A model generated the notes under the pieces. It was not told where the DNA came from. It saw only the letters and a list, made by a program, of their open reading frames with translations, and did no database searches. The position numbers and the translations under genes were made by a program. Positions 1 to 8,732 of a stretch of 34,665 nt of DNA are shown piece by piece. The stretch is taken from positions 1-34,665 of the forward strand of contig CAYRSS010000045.1 in NCBI GenBank assembly GCA_964426945.1, given 5' to 3'. The number at the start of each line of letters is the position of its first letter. Position 1 is the stretch's first letter. This stretch comes from CAYRSS01 sp964426945. GTDB taxonomy: Bacteria > Planctomycetota > Phycisphaerae > UBA1845.

Positions 1-1
1 C

Positions 2-649
<648 letters not shown>

Positions 650-662
650 GGCAGAAGCTGTC

Positions 663-778
663 GGCTATCAGCTGTCAGCTGTCAGCTGTCAGCCAGGCGG
701 TGAGATCGCTGTCCGGCGGTAGCCTTGATCCGGCGTTCTCTTCTCTGGCTGACAGCCGATAGCTGACAGCTGATAGCC
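663..778. repeat. Inverted repeat of TCAGCTG words between convergent genes
   Basis: Two 34-base arms, 663-696 and 745-778, are reverse complements with only two mismatches, separated by 48 bases. Each arm is itself built from the short word TCAGCTG/TCAGCTA repeated three to four times. It fills the space between the convergent fbaB and sugar-kinase genes. It could act as a bidirectional transcription stop by forming a long stem, but there is no clear T tract. Short-word filler sequences of the same style occur at 16738-16845 and around 24011-24590. Confidence 0.75.
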
Positions 779-781
779 TGG

Positions 782-1813
782 TCATATCTTCTCCACGCTC
801 GTCTCGCCCAGCATCTCGTCGACCACCATCTGCGAGAAGTGGCCCGGCACGACGTCCACCGCCGCTGCCGTGGCGACGGCCAGGGCGTAGTGGTAGCTGT
901 CGCGGATGCTGCGCCCGCGCAGTTGCGCCGCGATGAAGCCGCCCATCAGCGCGTCGCCGCAGCCGACGGTGCTCTTGATCCGCTCTTCGTCCAGGTGCAC
1001 CTGGCCCAGCAGCACCTCCGATCCGCTGAAGAGGTAGCCCGCATCCGCACCGCAGGTGACGATCAGCACGCGGAAGTGTTTCGTCAGCGCCCGTCCCGCG
1101 TCGACGAGTTCGTCGTCGCTGAGCAGGTCGTCCGCGTCTTCGTCTGTTTCGGCGGTGATCTGCCCGCCCTTGACGGCGGTTTCCTCCTCCTCGGGCTCCC
1201 CCGCGCGGACCATGGCGGTGAATTCCTCGCGGTTCGGCTTGACCAGCCACAGGTGACGATCGCGCAGGGCGTGCAGCAGGTCGCCCGGCAGGTCCACCGC
1301 CACGTGGGCGCCCTTCTTGACCGCCATATCCACGAACTCGATCGCCCGCGCCGGCTCGATGTTGGGGGGCGTCGAGCCCCCGATTACCACGAGTCCGCCG
1401 CTGCGCGTCAGCACGCGCATCTTGTTGCCCAGCCGGGTCATGTCGCCGTCGGTCGGGGTCGGCCCGACGTCGCGGACGTGCGTTTCGACATGCGTCTCGC
1501 GGTCGAGCAGGGTGAGGTTCTCTCGCGTGCGACCCGCGATCGAGAGGAATTGCGGCTTGACCAGTGTCTCGCCAAATGAATCCTCGTACATCGTCATCTC
1601 ATCGCGACCGACGAAGCCCGTCGCGATGCTGGGTACGCCGAGGATGGCGAGGGCGCGGGCGACATTGACTCCCTTGCCCGCCGGTACGCGGGCCAGCGTC
1701 CGGCCGCGCTGATGGCCGCCGATGTGCAGATCGCTGACTTCGATAAGCCGGTCGACGGCGGTGTGCATCGTCAGCGTGACGACGGTCTGAATGGTGCTCT
1801 CGGGCACGGGCAT
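782..1813 (-). CDS. PfkB-family sugar kinase, probable 1-phosphofructokinase type
   Basis: A 343-residue kinase of the ribokinase/PfkB family, cytoplasmic, which transfers phosphate from ATP to a sugar or sugar phosphate. The substrate-side motif GKGVNVARAL lies near residue 48, as in FruK and LacC. The anion-hole and catalytic-base motif TVGCGDALMGGF lies near residue 285, with the aspartate of GCGDA as the expected base. The VVIGGSTPP segment is also typical of FruK-like members. An acidic insert of about 35 residues (around 205-240, rich in E and D) makes it longer than the usual ~310. The ATG at 1811-1813 is the first good start. The neighbouring aldolase supports a role with fructose phosphates, but tagatose-6-phosphate or fructose-6-phosphate kinase remain possible, so no symbol is given. 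Confidence 0.85.
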   Translation of the reverse strand: MPVPESTIQTVVTLTMHTAVDRLIEVSDLHIGGHQRGRTLARVPAGKGVNVARALAILGVPSIATGFVGRDEMTMYEDSFGETLVKPQFLSIAGRTRENLTLLDRETHVETHVRDVGPTPTDGDMTRLGNKMRVLTRSGGLVVIGGSTPPNIEPARAIEFVDMAVKKGAHVAVDLPGDLLHALRDRHLWLVKPNREEFTAMVRAGEPEEEETAVKGGQITAETDEDADDLLSDDELVDAGRALTKHFRVLIVTCGADAGYLFSGSEVLLGQVHLDEERIKSTVGCGDALMGGFIAAQLRGRSIRDSYHYALAVATAAAVDVVPGHFSQMVVDEMLGETSVEKI

Positions 1814-1877
1814 GGGTCTGGAGTGTCAGCCAACGGCGGGCGAGGTCAAGGGCGAGGGGCCACCCGCAGCCCGAAAC

Positions 1878-1907
1878 TGGACCGGCGGGCGGCGCCGTCG
1901 GTATGCT
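1878..1907 (+). promoter_or_regulatory. Possible sigma70-type promoter of cstA
   Basis: TGGACC (1878-1883) and TATGCT (1902-1907) are separated by 18 bases, with four or five matches to each consensus hexamer. Transcription would start near 1914, leaving a leader of about 64 bases before the chosen cstA start at 1978. This also argues against the longer reading frame that begins at 1903. Weak evidence in a GC-rich genome. Confidence 0.35.
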
Positions 1908-1977
1908 GCCTGCATCCCGGGCTTCGTGCCGGACCGGGGTCACCTGCCCGCGCGGCCTCGCCGCCCGGAGCCGCCGC

Positions 1978-3705
1978 ATGAGCCTGCTCACCGTCGCCGC
2001 ACTGTCCGCCGGCATTCTGCTCGTCGCGTACCGGGTGTACGGCCGGGCGCTGGGCCGCCTTCTTCGTCTCGACGGCGACGCCGACACGCCCGCAGTCGCG
2101 CAGCGCGATGACCTCGACTTTCACCCGCTCGCGCCGGCCCCGCTGTTCAACCAGCATTTCTCGGCCATCGCCGCCGCCGGCCCGATCGTGGGGCCCATTC
2201 TCGCGGGCGTGCTATTCGGCTGGGTGCCGGCGCTGCTGTGGATCCTGATCGGCTCCATTCTCGTCGGCGGCGTGCACGACATCACCGCACTGGTGGCGTC
2301 GGTCAGGCACCGGGCGCGCTCCATCGCCGAGGTTGTGCGCGAACACATGAGCCGGCGGTCATACGTCCTGTTTCTGCTCTTCGTATGGCTCGCGCTGGTC
2401 TACATCATCGTCGCCTTCACCGACATCACCACGCTCTCGTTCGTCGGCCTGACCGAGCTCGACAATGGCGAGGTTGTTTCGGGGCCGGGCATCGCGACGT
2501 CGTCGCTGCTCTACCTGGCGCTGCCGGTAGCGATGGGGCTGCTGATGCGTTTCGCCCGGCTGCCGCTGACCGCCGCGACGATCATCTTCCTGCCGCTCGT
2601 GGGGCTGTCGATCTGGGCCGGTCAGCACATCCCGCTCGACCTGGCGGCGCTGCTGGGCGTGACCGACACCCGGGCGCACAAGGTGTGGAACGTGCTGGTT
2701 CTGGGCTACTGCTTCGTCGCGTCGCTCGCGCCGATGTGGATTCTGCTGCAGCCGCGCGGCCACCTGGGCGGCTATTTCCTGCTGGTTTCGCTGGCGGGCT
2801 GCGCGCTCGGCCTGCTCTTCGGGGGCGAGCGCATCGCCTATCCGGCGTTTCGCGGCTGGGAGGTGGATGGCGCGCCGCTGCTTCCGATGCTGTTCATCAC
2901 CATCGCGTGCGGGGCGTGCAGCGGATTTCACTCGATCGTGGCCTCGGGCACGACCTCCAAGCAGCTTCGCCGCGAGACCGATGCCCGGGCGATCGGCTAC
3001 GGTGCGATGCTGCTCGAGGGCATGGTGGCGGTGGTGTCGCTCTGCTGCGTGATGCGGCTGACCGGCGATTCGCCGCTGGTGCAGGGGGGGCTCAAGCCCA
3101 ATCAGGTCTACGCCCACGGACTCGGCAGCTTCCTTGGCGTGGTGGGCATCTCGCCGACGCTTGCCGTCTCCTTCGGACTGATGGCGTTCACGACCTTCGT
3201 TTACGACACCCTCGACGTCTGCACGCGGCTGGGGCGTTACATCCTCGAAGAGCTGTTCAATCTCCGCGGCCGGATCGGCCGGGCGGTGGCGGCGATCGTG
3301 ACCGTCGGCGCGCCGGTGCCGTTCCTCGTCTACCAGTCGCTCGACGCCCAGGGCCGCCCCGTCGCGGCGTGGCGGATCTTCTGGGAGCTCTTCGGTGCCA
3401 GCAATCAACTGCTCGCGGCGCTGACGCTCATCGGCGTTACGGTGTGGCTGTGGCGCACGCGGCGATCGGTGGCGCTGCTTGTCGTCACCGTGCCGCCGAC
3501 GATCCTGATGTACACCATGAGCACCTGGGCGCTGATTCGCATCATCGGGCGCGACTTCGCGGCAGCAGGGGCGGCCACGACCAATCCGGTGCCTTGGGTG
3601 GCGTGCCTGCTGGTCGCGCTGGCCGCGATGATGCTGGTGGACGCGGCGATTTCATTCCTGCGCCCAGCCACGCCGGGCAGCCCCCTCGCCCCGACCCCAG
3701 CGTGA
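1978..3705 (+). CDS. cstA: Carbon starvation protein CstA family transporter
   Basis: A 575-residue polytopic inner-membrane protein of the CstA/BtsT family; characterised members import pyruvate or peptides, often when preferred carbon runs out. Family hallmarks visible are GPIVGPILAGVLFGW and the following LIGSILVGGVHD near residues 60-95, ACGACSGFHSIVASGTTSKQ near residue 320, and FGASNQLLAAL near residue 480. Many hydrophobic segments of 18-25 residues are spread over the length. It is shorter than E. coli CstA (about 700), matching the shorter form seen in many phyla. The ATG at 1978 was chosen over an in-frame ATG at 1903, because the extra 25 residues are arginine-rich and unlike the family. 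Transcribed away from the sugar kinase. The substrate cannot be told from sequence. Confidence 0.9.
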   Translation: MSLLTVAALSAGILLVAYRVYGRALGRLLRLDGDADTPAVAQRDDLDFHPLAPAPLFNQHFSAIAAAGPIVGPILAGVLFGWVPALLWILIGSILVGGVHDITALVASVRHRARSIAEVVREHMSRRSYVLFLLFVWLALVYIIVAFTDITTLSFVGLTELDNGEVVSGPGIATSSLLYLALPVAMGLLMRFARLPLTAATIIFLPLVGLSIWAGQHIPLDLAALLGVTDTRAHKVWNVLVLGYCFVASLAPMWILLQPRGHLGGYFLLVSLAGCALGLLFGGERIAYPAFRGWEVDGAPLLPMLFITIACGACSGFHSIVASGTTSKQLRRETDARAIGYGAMLLEGMVAVVSLCCVMRLTGDSPLVQGGLKPNQVYAHGLGSFLGVVGISPTLAVSFGLMAFTTFVYDTLDVCTRLGRYILEELFNLRGRIGRAVAAIVTVGAPVPFLVYQSLDAQGRPVAAWRIFWELFGASNQLLAALTLIGVTVWLWRTRRSVALLVVTVPPTILMYTMSTWALIRIIGRDFAAAGAATTNPVPWVACLLVALAAMMLVDAAISFLRPATPGSPLAPTPA

Positions 3706-3783
3706 GCCCCGTGCTGCTTCTCCGCCCGGCCACCCTGTGACTCTATCCTCGCTCCGCCGTAGCCCGGCCGCGACTCCGCCGTG

Positions 3784-3804
3784 GCTCGGGCTTCCAGCCC
3801 GAGC
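3784..3804. repeat. 9-bp stem-loop, terminator-like or repeat hairpin
   Basis: GCTCGGGCT (3784-3792) and AGCCCGAGC (3796-3804) form a perfect 9-bp stem with a three-base TCC loop, 79 bases after the cstA stop. There is no T run behind it. It may stop transcription of cstA or be a short intergenic repeat; the three-base loop is like those of the hairpins at 24186-24441. Confidence 0.55.
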
Positions 3805-3934
3805 TCCTCGTCGTCCCTGGCGCAACCACCCACCCCGCAAGCCGCTGATCGATCCGGCCACTATCATCCCAGCCGAAGCGGATCGCCCGACCGCGTCACC
3901 GTCGGGTACGCCGCCCGCAGGAGTACCGCTCGCC

Positions 3935-4498
3935 ATGACTGATGCGAATGCCACCGCCACGCCACCGGCCGATCCAGCCCCCCGACCTGCGGGGCCGCGG
4001 CTATCGCCTTTTCCGCCTCGACCCGACGTCTTTGTGCTCCACACCGAACAGGTGATTGACCGCCCGATCGACGAGGTCTTCGCCTTTTTCGCCGATGCGG
4101 CGAACCTGCAGACGATTACCCCTCCGTGGCTGCATTTCAAGGTGATGACCCCGTCGCCGATCGAGATGCGCGTGGGGGCCCGGATCGACTACCGACTCCG
4201 CATCCGCTTCGTGCCGATGCGCTGGCAGAGCGAAATCACCGCGTGGGAGCCGCCGCACCGCTTCGTCGATGAGCAGCGCCGCGGCCCGTATCGGCTGTGG
4301 ATTCACGAGCACACGTTCGAGTCGCAGGGCGGCGGTACGCTCGTCCGCGACATCGTGCACTACAGCACGCCCGGCGGTGGATTGGTCAACCGGTTCTTCA
4401 TCCGCCCCGACCTGAAGCGCATCTTCGCGTTCCGCAAAGAAGCGCTCGAAGACATCTTCGGCCGCGGCGCGCCGGCCGCGGCCGCGCGACGGGCCTGA
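3935..4498 (+). CDS. SRPBCC-fold (START/Bet v1-like) ligand-binding protein
   Basis: A 187-residue cytoplasmic protein with a proline-rich start (about 1-30) followed by one SRPBCC domain. Typical of these proteins are the opening strand with an R-P-x-D-E-V-F-x-F-F pattern (RPIDEVFAFFADAANL), a TPPWLHFKV segment, then WEPPHRFVDEQ and the closing helix with RKEALEDIF. Such proteins bind small hydrophobic ligands in a cavity between a curved sheet and a long helix; the ligand here is unknown. The start at 3935 has an upstream GCAGGAG about 11 bases away. The frame is open back to 3737, but that extension is low-complexity Pro/Arg. Its stop lies only 12 bases from the stop of the convergent rnr gene. 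Confidence 0.75.
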   Translation: MTDANATATPPADPAPRPAGPRLSPFPPRPDVFVLHTEQVIDRPIDEVFAFFADAANLQTITPPWLHFKVMTPSPIEMRVGARIDYRLRIRFVPMRWQSEITAWEPPHRFVDEQRRGPYRLWIHEHTFESQGGGTLVRDIVHYSTPGGGLVNRFFIRPDLKRIFAFRKEALEDIFGRGAPAAAARRA

Positions 4499-4510
4499 TC
4501 CGGGCGGCGG

Positions 4511-6814
4511 CTATCGGCGACCCTTGCCGCGGCTCTTGGGCTTCCGGCCGCGGCCACGCGGCTTGGGTCCGGGCCGCGGACCGCTCCGCGCCTTCGGGCG
4601 GCCCTTCGGCGCCTTGGTCGAGCGCCCGGCGGATCGGCCGCCCTTTCGGCTCCGGCGGCCGGGCGGGGTCTTCTCCAGCTTTCGCACCGGCAGCTCGACG
4701 GGGGTCAGCTCAAGCTCGCGATGGCTCACGTCCACCCGCGTGATGCGAACGACGAGCGGGTCGCCGATCGTGATCATCATCCCCGTCCGCTCACCCACCA
4801 CGCGGCCGTGCTTCGCGTCGACATCCCACCAGTCGTCGGGCATCGCGTCGAAGCGCACCACGCCGTCAACCAGGTAGCGCGACAACTGCACGAACAACCC
4901 CATGTTGGCCACGCCGGTGACCACGCCGGGCAGTTCCTCGCCGACGTGCTTCTCCAGCAGGCGCAGCATCATGACGCTGCGCAGCTCGCTCTCGGCGGCC
5001 TCGGCGCGGCGCTCGGTCGTGCTGCAATGGTGCCCGAGTTTCGACAGGTCGTCCTCGGTGGGTACGTCCTCCCGCTTCACCTTGCCCTGAAGGCAGGCGT
5101 CAAGCAGACGGTGGATCGTCAGGTCGGGATAGCGGCGGATCGGCGACGTGAAGTGGGTGTAGTGTTCGCTGGCCAGGGCGTAGTGCCCCAGCCGCGCGGG
5201 GGCGTACTCGGCCCGCTGCATCGAGCGCAGCACGGACAGGTTCACGACGAACGACTCCGGCTTGCCCTTCACCCGGGCGAGCAACCGCTGCAGTTCTTCC
5301 GGCTCGGGCGCCTCGGAGATGTCATGGCCCAGCAGCCGCAGGAAGCGGTGCAGCGACTCGAACGACGCCGGGCTGGGGTCGTCGTGCACACGCCGGATGG
5401 CAGGCAGGTCGCGCTCGACGAACAGCCGCGCCACCGCCTCGTTCGCCTCGACCATGAACATCTCGATGATCTTGTGCGAGTAGCTCGTGTCCGTCGGCGC
5501 GACGTCGAGCACTTCGCCGGCGTCACCCACCATCAGCGACACCTCGGGCAGGTCCAGTTCAAGCATGCCGTCGGCGATCCGCCGCTTCTGAATGACCCGG
5601 GCGAGTTCGTCCATCTGCTGCAGCAGCTCGACAACCTCTTCCGGCAGGTCGTCGGCGGGGCGGCGGCCTTCGATGATCTCCGACGCCTGTTCGTAGGTCA
5701 GCCGCTTGGTCGAGCGGATCAGCGTGTTGGCAAAGCGGGCTTTCTTCACCCGCCCGGCGCGGTCGTAGGTGATAAACGCGCTCTTGGTCAGCCGCGGCTC
5801 GCCTTCCTGCAGCGAGCACACCCCGTTGGAGAGCACCTCCGGCAGCATCGGAATGACCAGTCGGGGCAGGTAGACGCTGTTGCCGCGCTCGCGGGCCTCG
5901 GTGTCCAGGGCGCCGCCCTCGCGGACGAAGTGGGCCACGTCGGCGATGTGCACACCGAGTTCCCAGGTCGCGCCGCGCCGGGTGATCGAGATCGCGTCGT
6001 CGAAGTCTCGGGCGTCGACAGGGTCGATGGTGATGATGGGCAGATCGGTGAGGTCTTCGCGGCGGCCGGCCTCGGCTTTGGGCTTGTACGCCGCCGAGAC
6101 CGCCCGCGCCTCGTCGAGCACCGCCGCCGGAAACTCCTGCGGCAGGCCGTACTGCTCGATGATGCTGAGCGTGTCGACCCCCGGGTCGCCGCCGCGGCCC
6201 AGCACCTTCACGATGACGCCGCGACCCTCCGGCTTTTCGTCGGGGTACTCAGTGATCTCGACGACCACCTGGTCGCCGGCCTTCGCCCCCTTCGCGCCGG
6301 GGTCGGCCACGAGGATCGGAAAGTGCACCGCCTTGCCGTCGGGCAGGACGAACCATCGCTTGAGCTGCTGCTGCAGTTCGCCGACGAACCGGTTCTGTCC
6401 GCGGCGGACGATTTCGACGATCCGCCCCTCGAAGAGCATCTTGCCCTGGCGCTTGCCCTTCTTGGACACGCGGGCCACGACGGTGTCGCCGCTCACCGCG
6501 CCGCCGGCGTGGTCGCCGGGGATGTACAGGTCGCCGTGCGAGTTGGGGGTGTCGGGAATGACGAAGCCGAAACCACGGGCGTTGCCGCGGTAGGTGCCGG
6601 TGATGCGCCCCGTGGGCTCGGGCAGCGTCAGTACGCTCCCCGTACCCAGCACCACGCGCCCCGCCCGCATCAGCGCCTTGCACGCCGCGTGAAAGTCGCC
6701 CAGCTCGGCATCAGCCACCCCCAGCGCGCGGGCCAGGTCGTCCAGCTTGTGCGGGCGGTATCCCTTCGCCGCGACAAAGCGAAGGACGCGATCGGAGAAG
6801 GCTGCTTTCGACAC
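4511..6814 (-). CDS. rnr: Ribonuclease R (RNase II/RNB family exoribonuclease)
   Basis: A 767-residue hydrolytic 3'-to-5' exoribonuclease that degrades structured RNA, mRNA decay products and defective rRNA in the cytoplasm. Order of domains: an N-terminal winged-helix-like segment (1-65), cold-shock/OB domains (about 70-225, with GNARGFGFVIPD), the RNB catalytic domain (about 255-590) and an S1 domain (about 635-715). The RNB active site DPVDARDFDDA carries the metal-binding aspartates, and EHYTHFTSPIRRYPD is the usual RNase R/II signature. The last ~50 residues are almost all K, R, G, P and S, like the basic RNA-binding tail of E. coli RNase R. The start is GTG at 6812-6814 with AGGAA about six bases upstream. 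No processing partner is adjacent. Confidence 0.95.
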   Translation of the reverse strand: MSKAAFSDRVLRFVAAKGYRPHKLDDLARALGVADAELGDFHAACKALMRAGRVVLGTGSVLTLPEPTGRITGTYRGNARGFGFVIPDTPNSHGDLYIPGDHAGGAVSGDTVVARVSKKGKRQGKMLFEGRIVEIVRRGQNRFVGELQQQLKRWFVLPDGKAVHFPILVADPGAKGAKAGDQVVVEITEYPDEKPEGRGVIVKVLGRGGDPGVDTLSIIEQYGLPQEFPAAVLDEARAVSAAYKPKAEAGRREDLTDLPIITIDPVDARDFDDAISITRRGATWELGVHIADVAHFVREGGALDTEARERGNSVYLPRLVIPMLPEVLSNGVCSLQEGEPRLTKSAFITYDRAGRVKKARFANTLIRSTKRLTYEQASEIIEGRRPADDLPEEVVELLQQMDELARVIQKRRIADGMLELDLPEVSLMVGDAGEVLDVAPTDTSYSHKIIEMFMVEANEAVARLFVERDLPAIRRVHDDPSPASFESLHRFLRLLGHDISEAPEPEELQRLLARVKGKPESFVVNLSVLRSMQRAEYAPARLGHYALASEHYTHFTSPIRRYPDLTIHRLLDACLQGKVKREDVPTEDDLSKLGHHCSTTERRAEAAESELRSVMMLRLLEKHVGEELPGVVTGVANMGLFVQLSRYLVDGVVRFDAMPDDWWDVDAKHGRVVGERTGMMITIGDPLVVRITRVDVSHRELELTPVELPVRKLEKTPPGRRSRKGGRSAGRSTKAPKGRPKARSGPRPGPKPRGRGRKPKSRGKGRR

Positions 6815-7290
6815 GGGTATTCCTGGCTGCCGGGATGCGGCGAAGGGGGCGAAGCGCGTCGGGGGACGGCGGCGAAGCGTATGCTACCCGCCGCTGCACG
6901 TAGTTGCGACCGCACTCGATCCACTGCGGGCGCATGATCGTCGTTCGGTGGTGTGGTTCGGCTTCGGGCAAGGCGCTATGACCGGCGGCCCGCGCAGTTG
7001 TTGCGCTGCCGCCGCAGTCATTGCCTTTGTTTTCGGACCCGATTCAAGTTTTTTTCGGCCCCGCGTCGATAGCCTCTCTGGTCACAAACTTCCCAGATTA
7101 ACAGGCGGCTGCCTCCAGTCTGGATGTTCTGTGAAGATCGGCAAAAACAGCGCGTCGGGCGGAGCGCCGGCGGGAGTGAGAGAACAAAGTCTGGAGGCAT
7201 CGGCTTGCTCGCGGCGAGACGGAGGGTCGCCGCGGCGATGAGCCCAGCCGGCCCTTGGCCGGCCCGATGCCCCCGCCCGGAGCGACCCTG
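6815..7290. other. Divergent intergenic region with a structured leader
   Basis: This 476-base gap separates rnr (minus) from the B12-binding-like gene (plus). Its right part looks folded. TGCCTCCAG at 7110-7118 can pair with CTGGAGGCA at 7191-7199. CGGCGA/TCGCCG (7212-7217 and 7227-7232) and GCCGGCC/GGCCGGC (7247-7253 and 7257-7263) form hairpins just before the ribosome site of the next gene. The word AGTCTGG occurs twice (7117-7123 and 7189-7195). No open frame with coding character and no convincing promoter was seen. Confidence 0.5.
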
Positions 7291-8028
7291 ATGCCCGCTG
7301 CAAGCTCGACCCTGCTTGATCGGTACCTGACCGCTGTCCTGGCCGGCAACCGCATCGCCTGCCGCGACCTCATCGCCAACGAGGCCTTCGAAGCCTTCAC
7401 GGCCGAAGAGGTCTACCGCGAAATCCTCTGGCCGGCGATGGAGCGCGTCGAAAAGCACTACCGCACCGACCGCATCAACGCCGCCTGCGAGCACATGGCC
7501 GCCCGCATCAATCGGTCGGTGGCGGACCAGGTTCAATTGCGACTGACCCGCTGCGAGCCGACGGGCAAGCGTATGCTGGTCGCCTGTGCCGAGGGCGAGC
7601 CGGAGGAACTCGGCGCCCAGATGTGTGCCGACCTGTTCGAGGCCCGGGGCTGGGAGGTCTACTTTATCGGCGGGGGGGTTCCGAATGACGAGGTGCTCAA
7701 CCTCGTCGGCCAGCTCCGTCCGGACGTCCTGCTGATCTTCGGGACGCAGCCTGCCGGGGTGCCGGGTGTCCGCCGGCTGATCGACCTGATCCGCGAGGTC
7801 GGCGCGACGCCGACGATGAACATCATGGTCTCGGGCGGCGTGTTCAACCGCGCCGACGGGCTGTGGAAGGAAATCGACGCCGACCTGTTCGCCAAGACTG
7901 CGCACGAGGCCATCTCCGTGGCCGACACCGCCCTGCCCCGCACGCCGCGCCTCAAGGTGCCCGGCGCGCCGAAGAAGCGTCGCCGGCGCCGCCGCGCGGT
8001 GGCCGCCGCGGGCGCCGAGCAGGGCTGA
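7291..8028 (+). CDS. Cobalamin-binding-domain-like protein without the DxHxxG histidine
   Basis: A 245-residue protein with the two-part layout of cobalamin-binding modules. A helical cap spans about 5-85 (ILWPAMERVEKHY, then ACEHMAARI, the EH pair resembling CarH/MerR-type photoreceptor caps). A Rossmann-like B12-binding fold spans about 95-215 (LVACAEGEPEELGAQM, GWEVYFIGGGVP, IMVSGGVF). In true base-off binders the first loop reads DxHxxG with histidine as the lower cobalt ligand; here that place reads EGEPEELG, with no histidine. It may bind cobalamin differently, bind another ligand, or serve as a regulator. There is no DNA-binding domain; the tail is basic (KKRRRRRR). The start at 7291 has GGAG about eight bases upstream; starts at 7255 and 7267 are less likely. 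Confidence 0.7.
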   Translation: MPAASSTLLDRYLTAVLAGNRIACRDLIANEAFEAFTAEEVYREILWPAMERVEKHYRTDRINAACEHMAARINRSVADQVQLRLTRCEPTGKRMLVACAEGEPEELGAQMCADLFEARGWEVYFIGGGVPNDEVLNLVGQLRPDVLLIFGTQPAGVPGVRRLIDLIREVGATPTMNIMVSGGVFNRADGLWKEIDADLFAKTAHEAISVADTALPRTPRLKVPGAPKKRRRRRRAVAAAGAEQG

Positions 8029-8040
8029 AAGCCCTGATTT
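8021..8040 (+). terminator. Possible terminator overlapping the stop codon
   Basis: AGGGCT (8021-8026) and AGCCCT (8030-8035) form a 6-bp stem with a GAA loop, followed by GATTTT. The stem spans the TGA of the preceding gene. It is short for an intrinsic terminator, so this is tentative. A second small hairpin, GCGAAG/CTTCGC, lies at 8082-8097. Confidence 0.4.
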
Positions 8041-8217
8041 TCCCGCTGAAAACAGCATCTTCGGGCTTCCGCCCTGGCGATGCGAAGCCGCCTTCGCTGC
8101 CCGTGCGCGGCGGCTGCGCCCCGCGCGACGGGCCGGTTTCCTCCGGCGACGGCCGCGTCGGGCGTGGAGGCGCCGCGCTCGGCAAACCGAAAAATGCACG
8201 AATTCAAGGGAAAAAGC

Positions 8218-8276
8218 TTGATTCCATTCCGGTCGGCTACTAGATTCATGCCGAAATCACGCGAAAAACGGCGTGA
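8218..8276 (+). promoter_or_regulatory. Probable promoter and leader hairpin of the HU-like gene
   Basis: TTGATT (8218-8223) and TAGATT (8241-8246) are spaced by exactly 17 bases in an AT-richer patch of an otherwise GC-rich gap, with four matches to each sigma70 consensus. A leader hairpin TCACGC/GCGTGA (8257-8262 and 8271-8276) follows, then AGGAAAGG (8283-8290) as ribosome-binding site. The hairpin could tune mRNA stability or be an operator. Confidence 0.5.
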
Positions 8277-8300
8277 GATACCCAGGAAAGGAATCTGACC

Positions 8301-8648
8301 ATGGCGAAGAAGAGCAGTGCGAAGTCGAACGGGTCCGGGCCGAAGACGAAGTCCCAGGTGTACACCGAGCTCGCCGCGGCGACCGATCTGTCGCGCAAGC
8401 AGGTGGCGGGCGTCTTCGAAAGCCTCGCCTCGATGCTGAAGAAGGATCTCAGCAAGAAGGGCCCCGGCGTCGTCAACCTCGGCGGCCTGATGAAGATCAA
8501 GGTTGTCGACAAGCCGGCGACCAAGGCCCGCATGGGCAAGAACCCGTTCACGGGTGAGGCCATGATGATCAAGGCCAAGCCGGCCCGCCGCGCGGTGAAG
8601 GTCACGGCGCTCAAGTCGCTCAAGGACCTGGTTTCCGGCAAGAAGTAA
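8301..8648 (+). CDS. HU/IHF-family DNA-binding protein
   Basis: A 115-residue nucleoid-associated protein of the bacterial histone-like family, which binds and bends DNA as a dimer. After a lysine/serine-rich N-terminal extension of ~15 residues comes a helical half (KSQVYTELAAATDLSRKQV, then FESLASMLKKDL) and a beta half with the DNA-clamp arm (GLMKIKVVDKPATKARMGKNP). In ordinary HU the arm carries GRNPxTG; here KNPFTGEAM is close to it. The C-terminal KVTALKSLKDLV is also family-typical. The ATG at 8301 has a strong AGGAAAGG 10 bases upstream and its own likely promoter, so it is probably well expressed as a single-gene unit ending at the hairpin at 8683-8732. Ordinary HU is ~90 residues, so the extension is notable. 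Confidence 0.9.
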   Translation: MAKKSSAKSNGSGPKTKSQVYTELAAATDLSRKQVAGVFESLASMLKKDLSKKGPGVVNLGGLMKIKVVDKPATKARMGKNPFTGEAMMIKAKPARRAVKVTALKSLKDLVSGKK

Positions 8649-8682
8649 GCCGACTTCGCGACCTCACGGTCGCTCCAGCGTC

Positions 8683-8732
8683 ATGCGGATCGAGCGACAG
8701 CGCCCCAATCGGGATGCTGTCGCTCGTCGCAT
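8683..8732. terminator. Bidirectional terminator-like hairpin
   Basis: CGAGCGACAGC (8691-8701) and GCTGTCGCTCG (8716-8726) form a perfect 11-bp stem with a 14-base loop. Outer bases ATGCG/CGCAT add five more pairs after a small internal loop. It lies exactly between the convergent stops of the HU-like gene (8648) and the HEAT-repeat gene (8733), so it can serve both. There is no long T tract. Confidence 0.7.

Noticed and set aside
1903..1977. Longer N-terminus of cstA
   Set aside because: The 25 added residues are Arg/Cys-rich and not membrane-like, and the frame would start inside the predicted -10 box.
4721..6937. A 738-codon open frame on the plus strand
   Set aside because: Antisense shadow of rnr, with no recognisable protein features.
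7189..7204. Cobalamin riboswitch
   Set aside because: Only a partial B12-box-like string; the conserved GCCACTG core and the expected architecture are absent.
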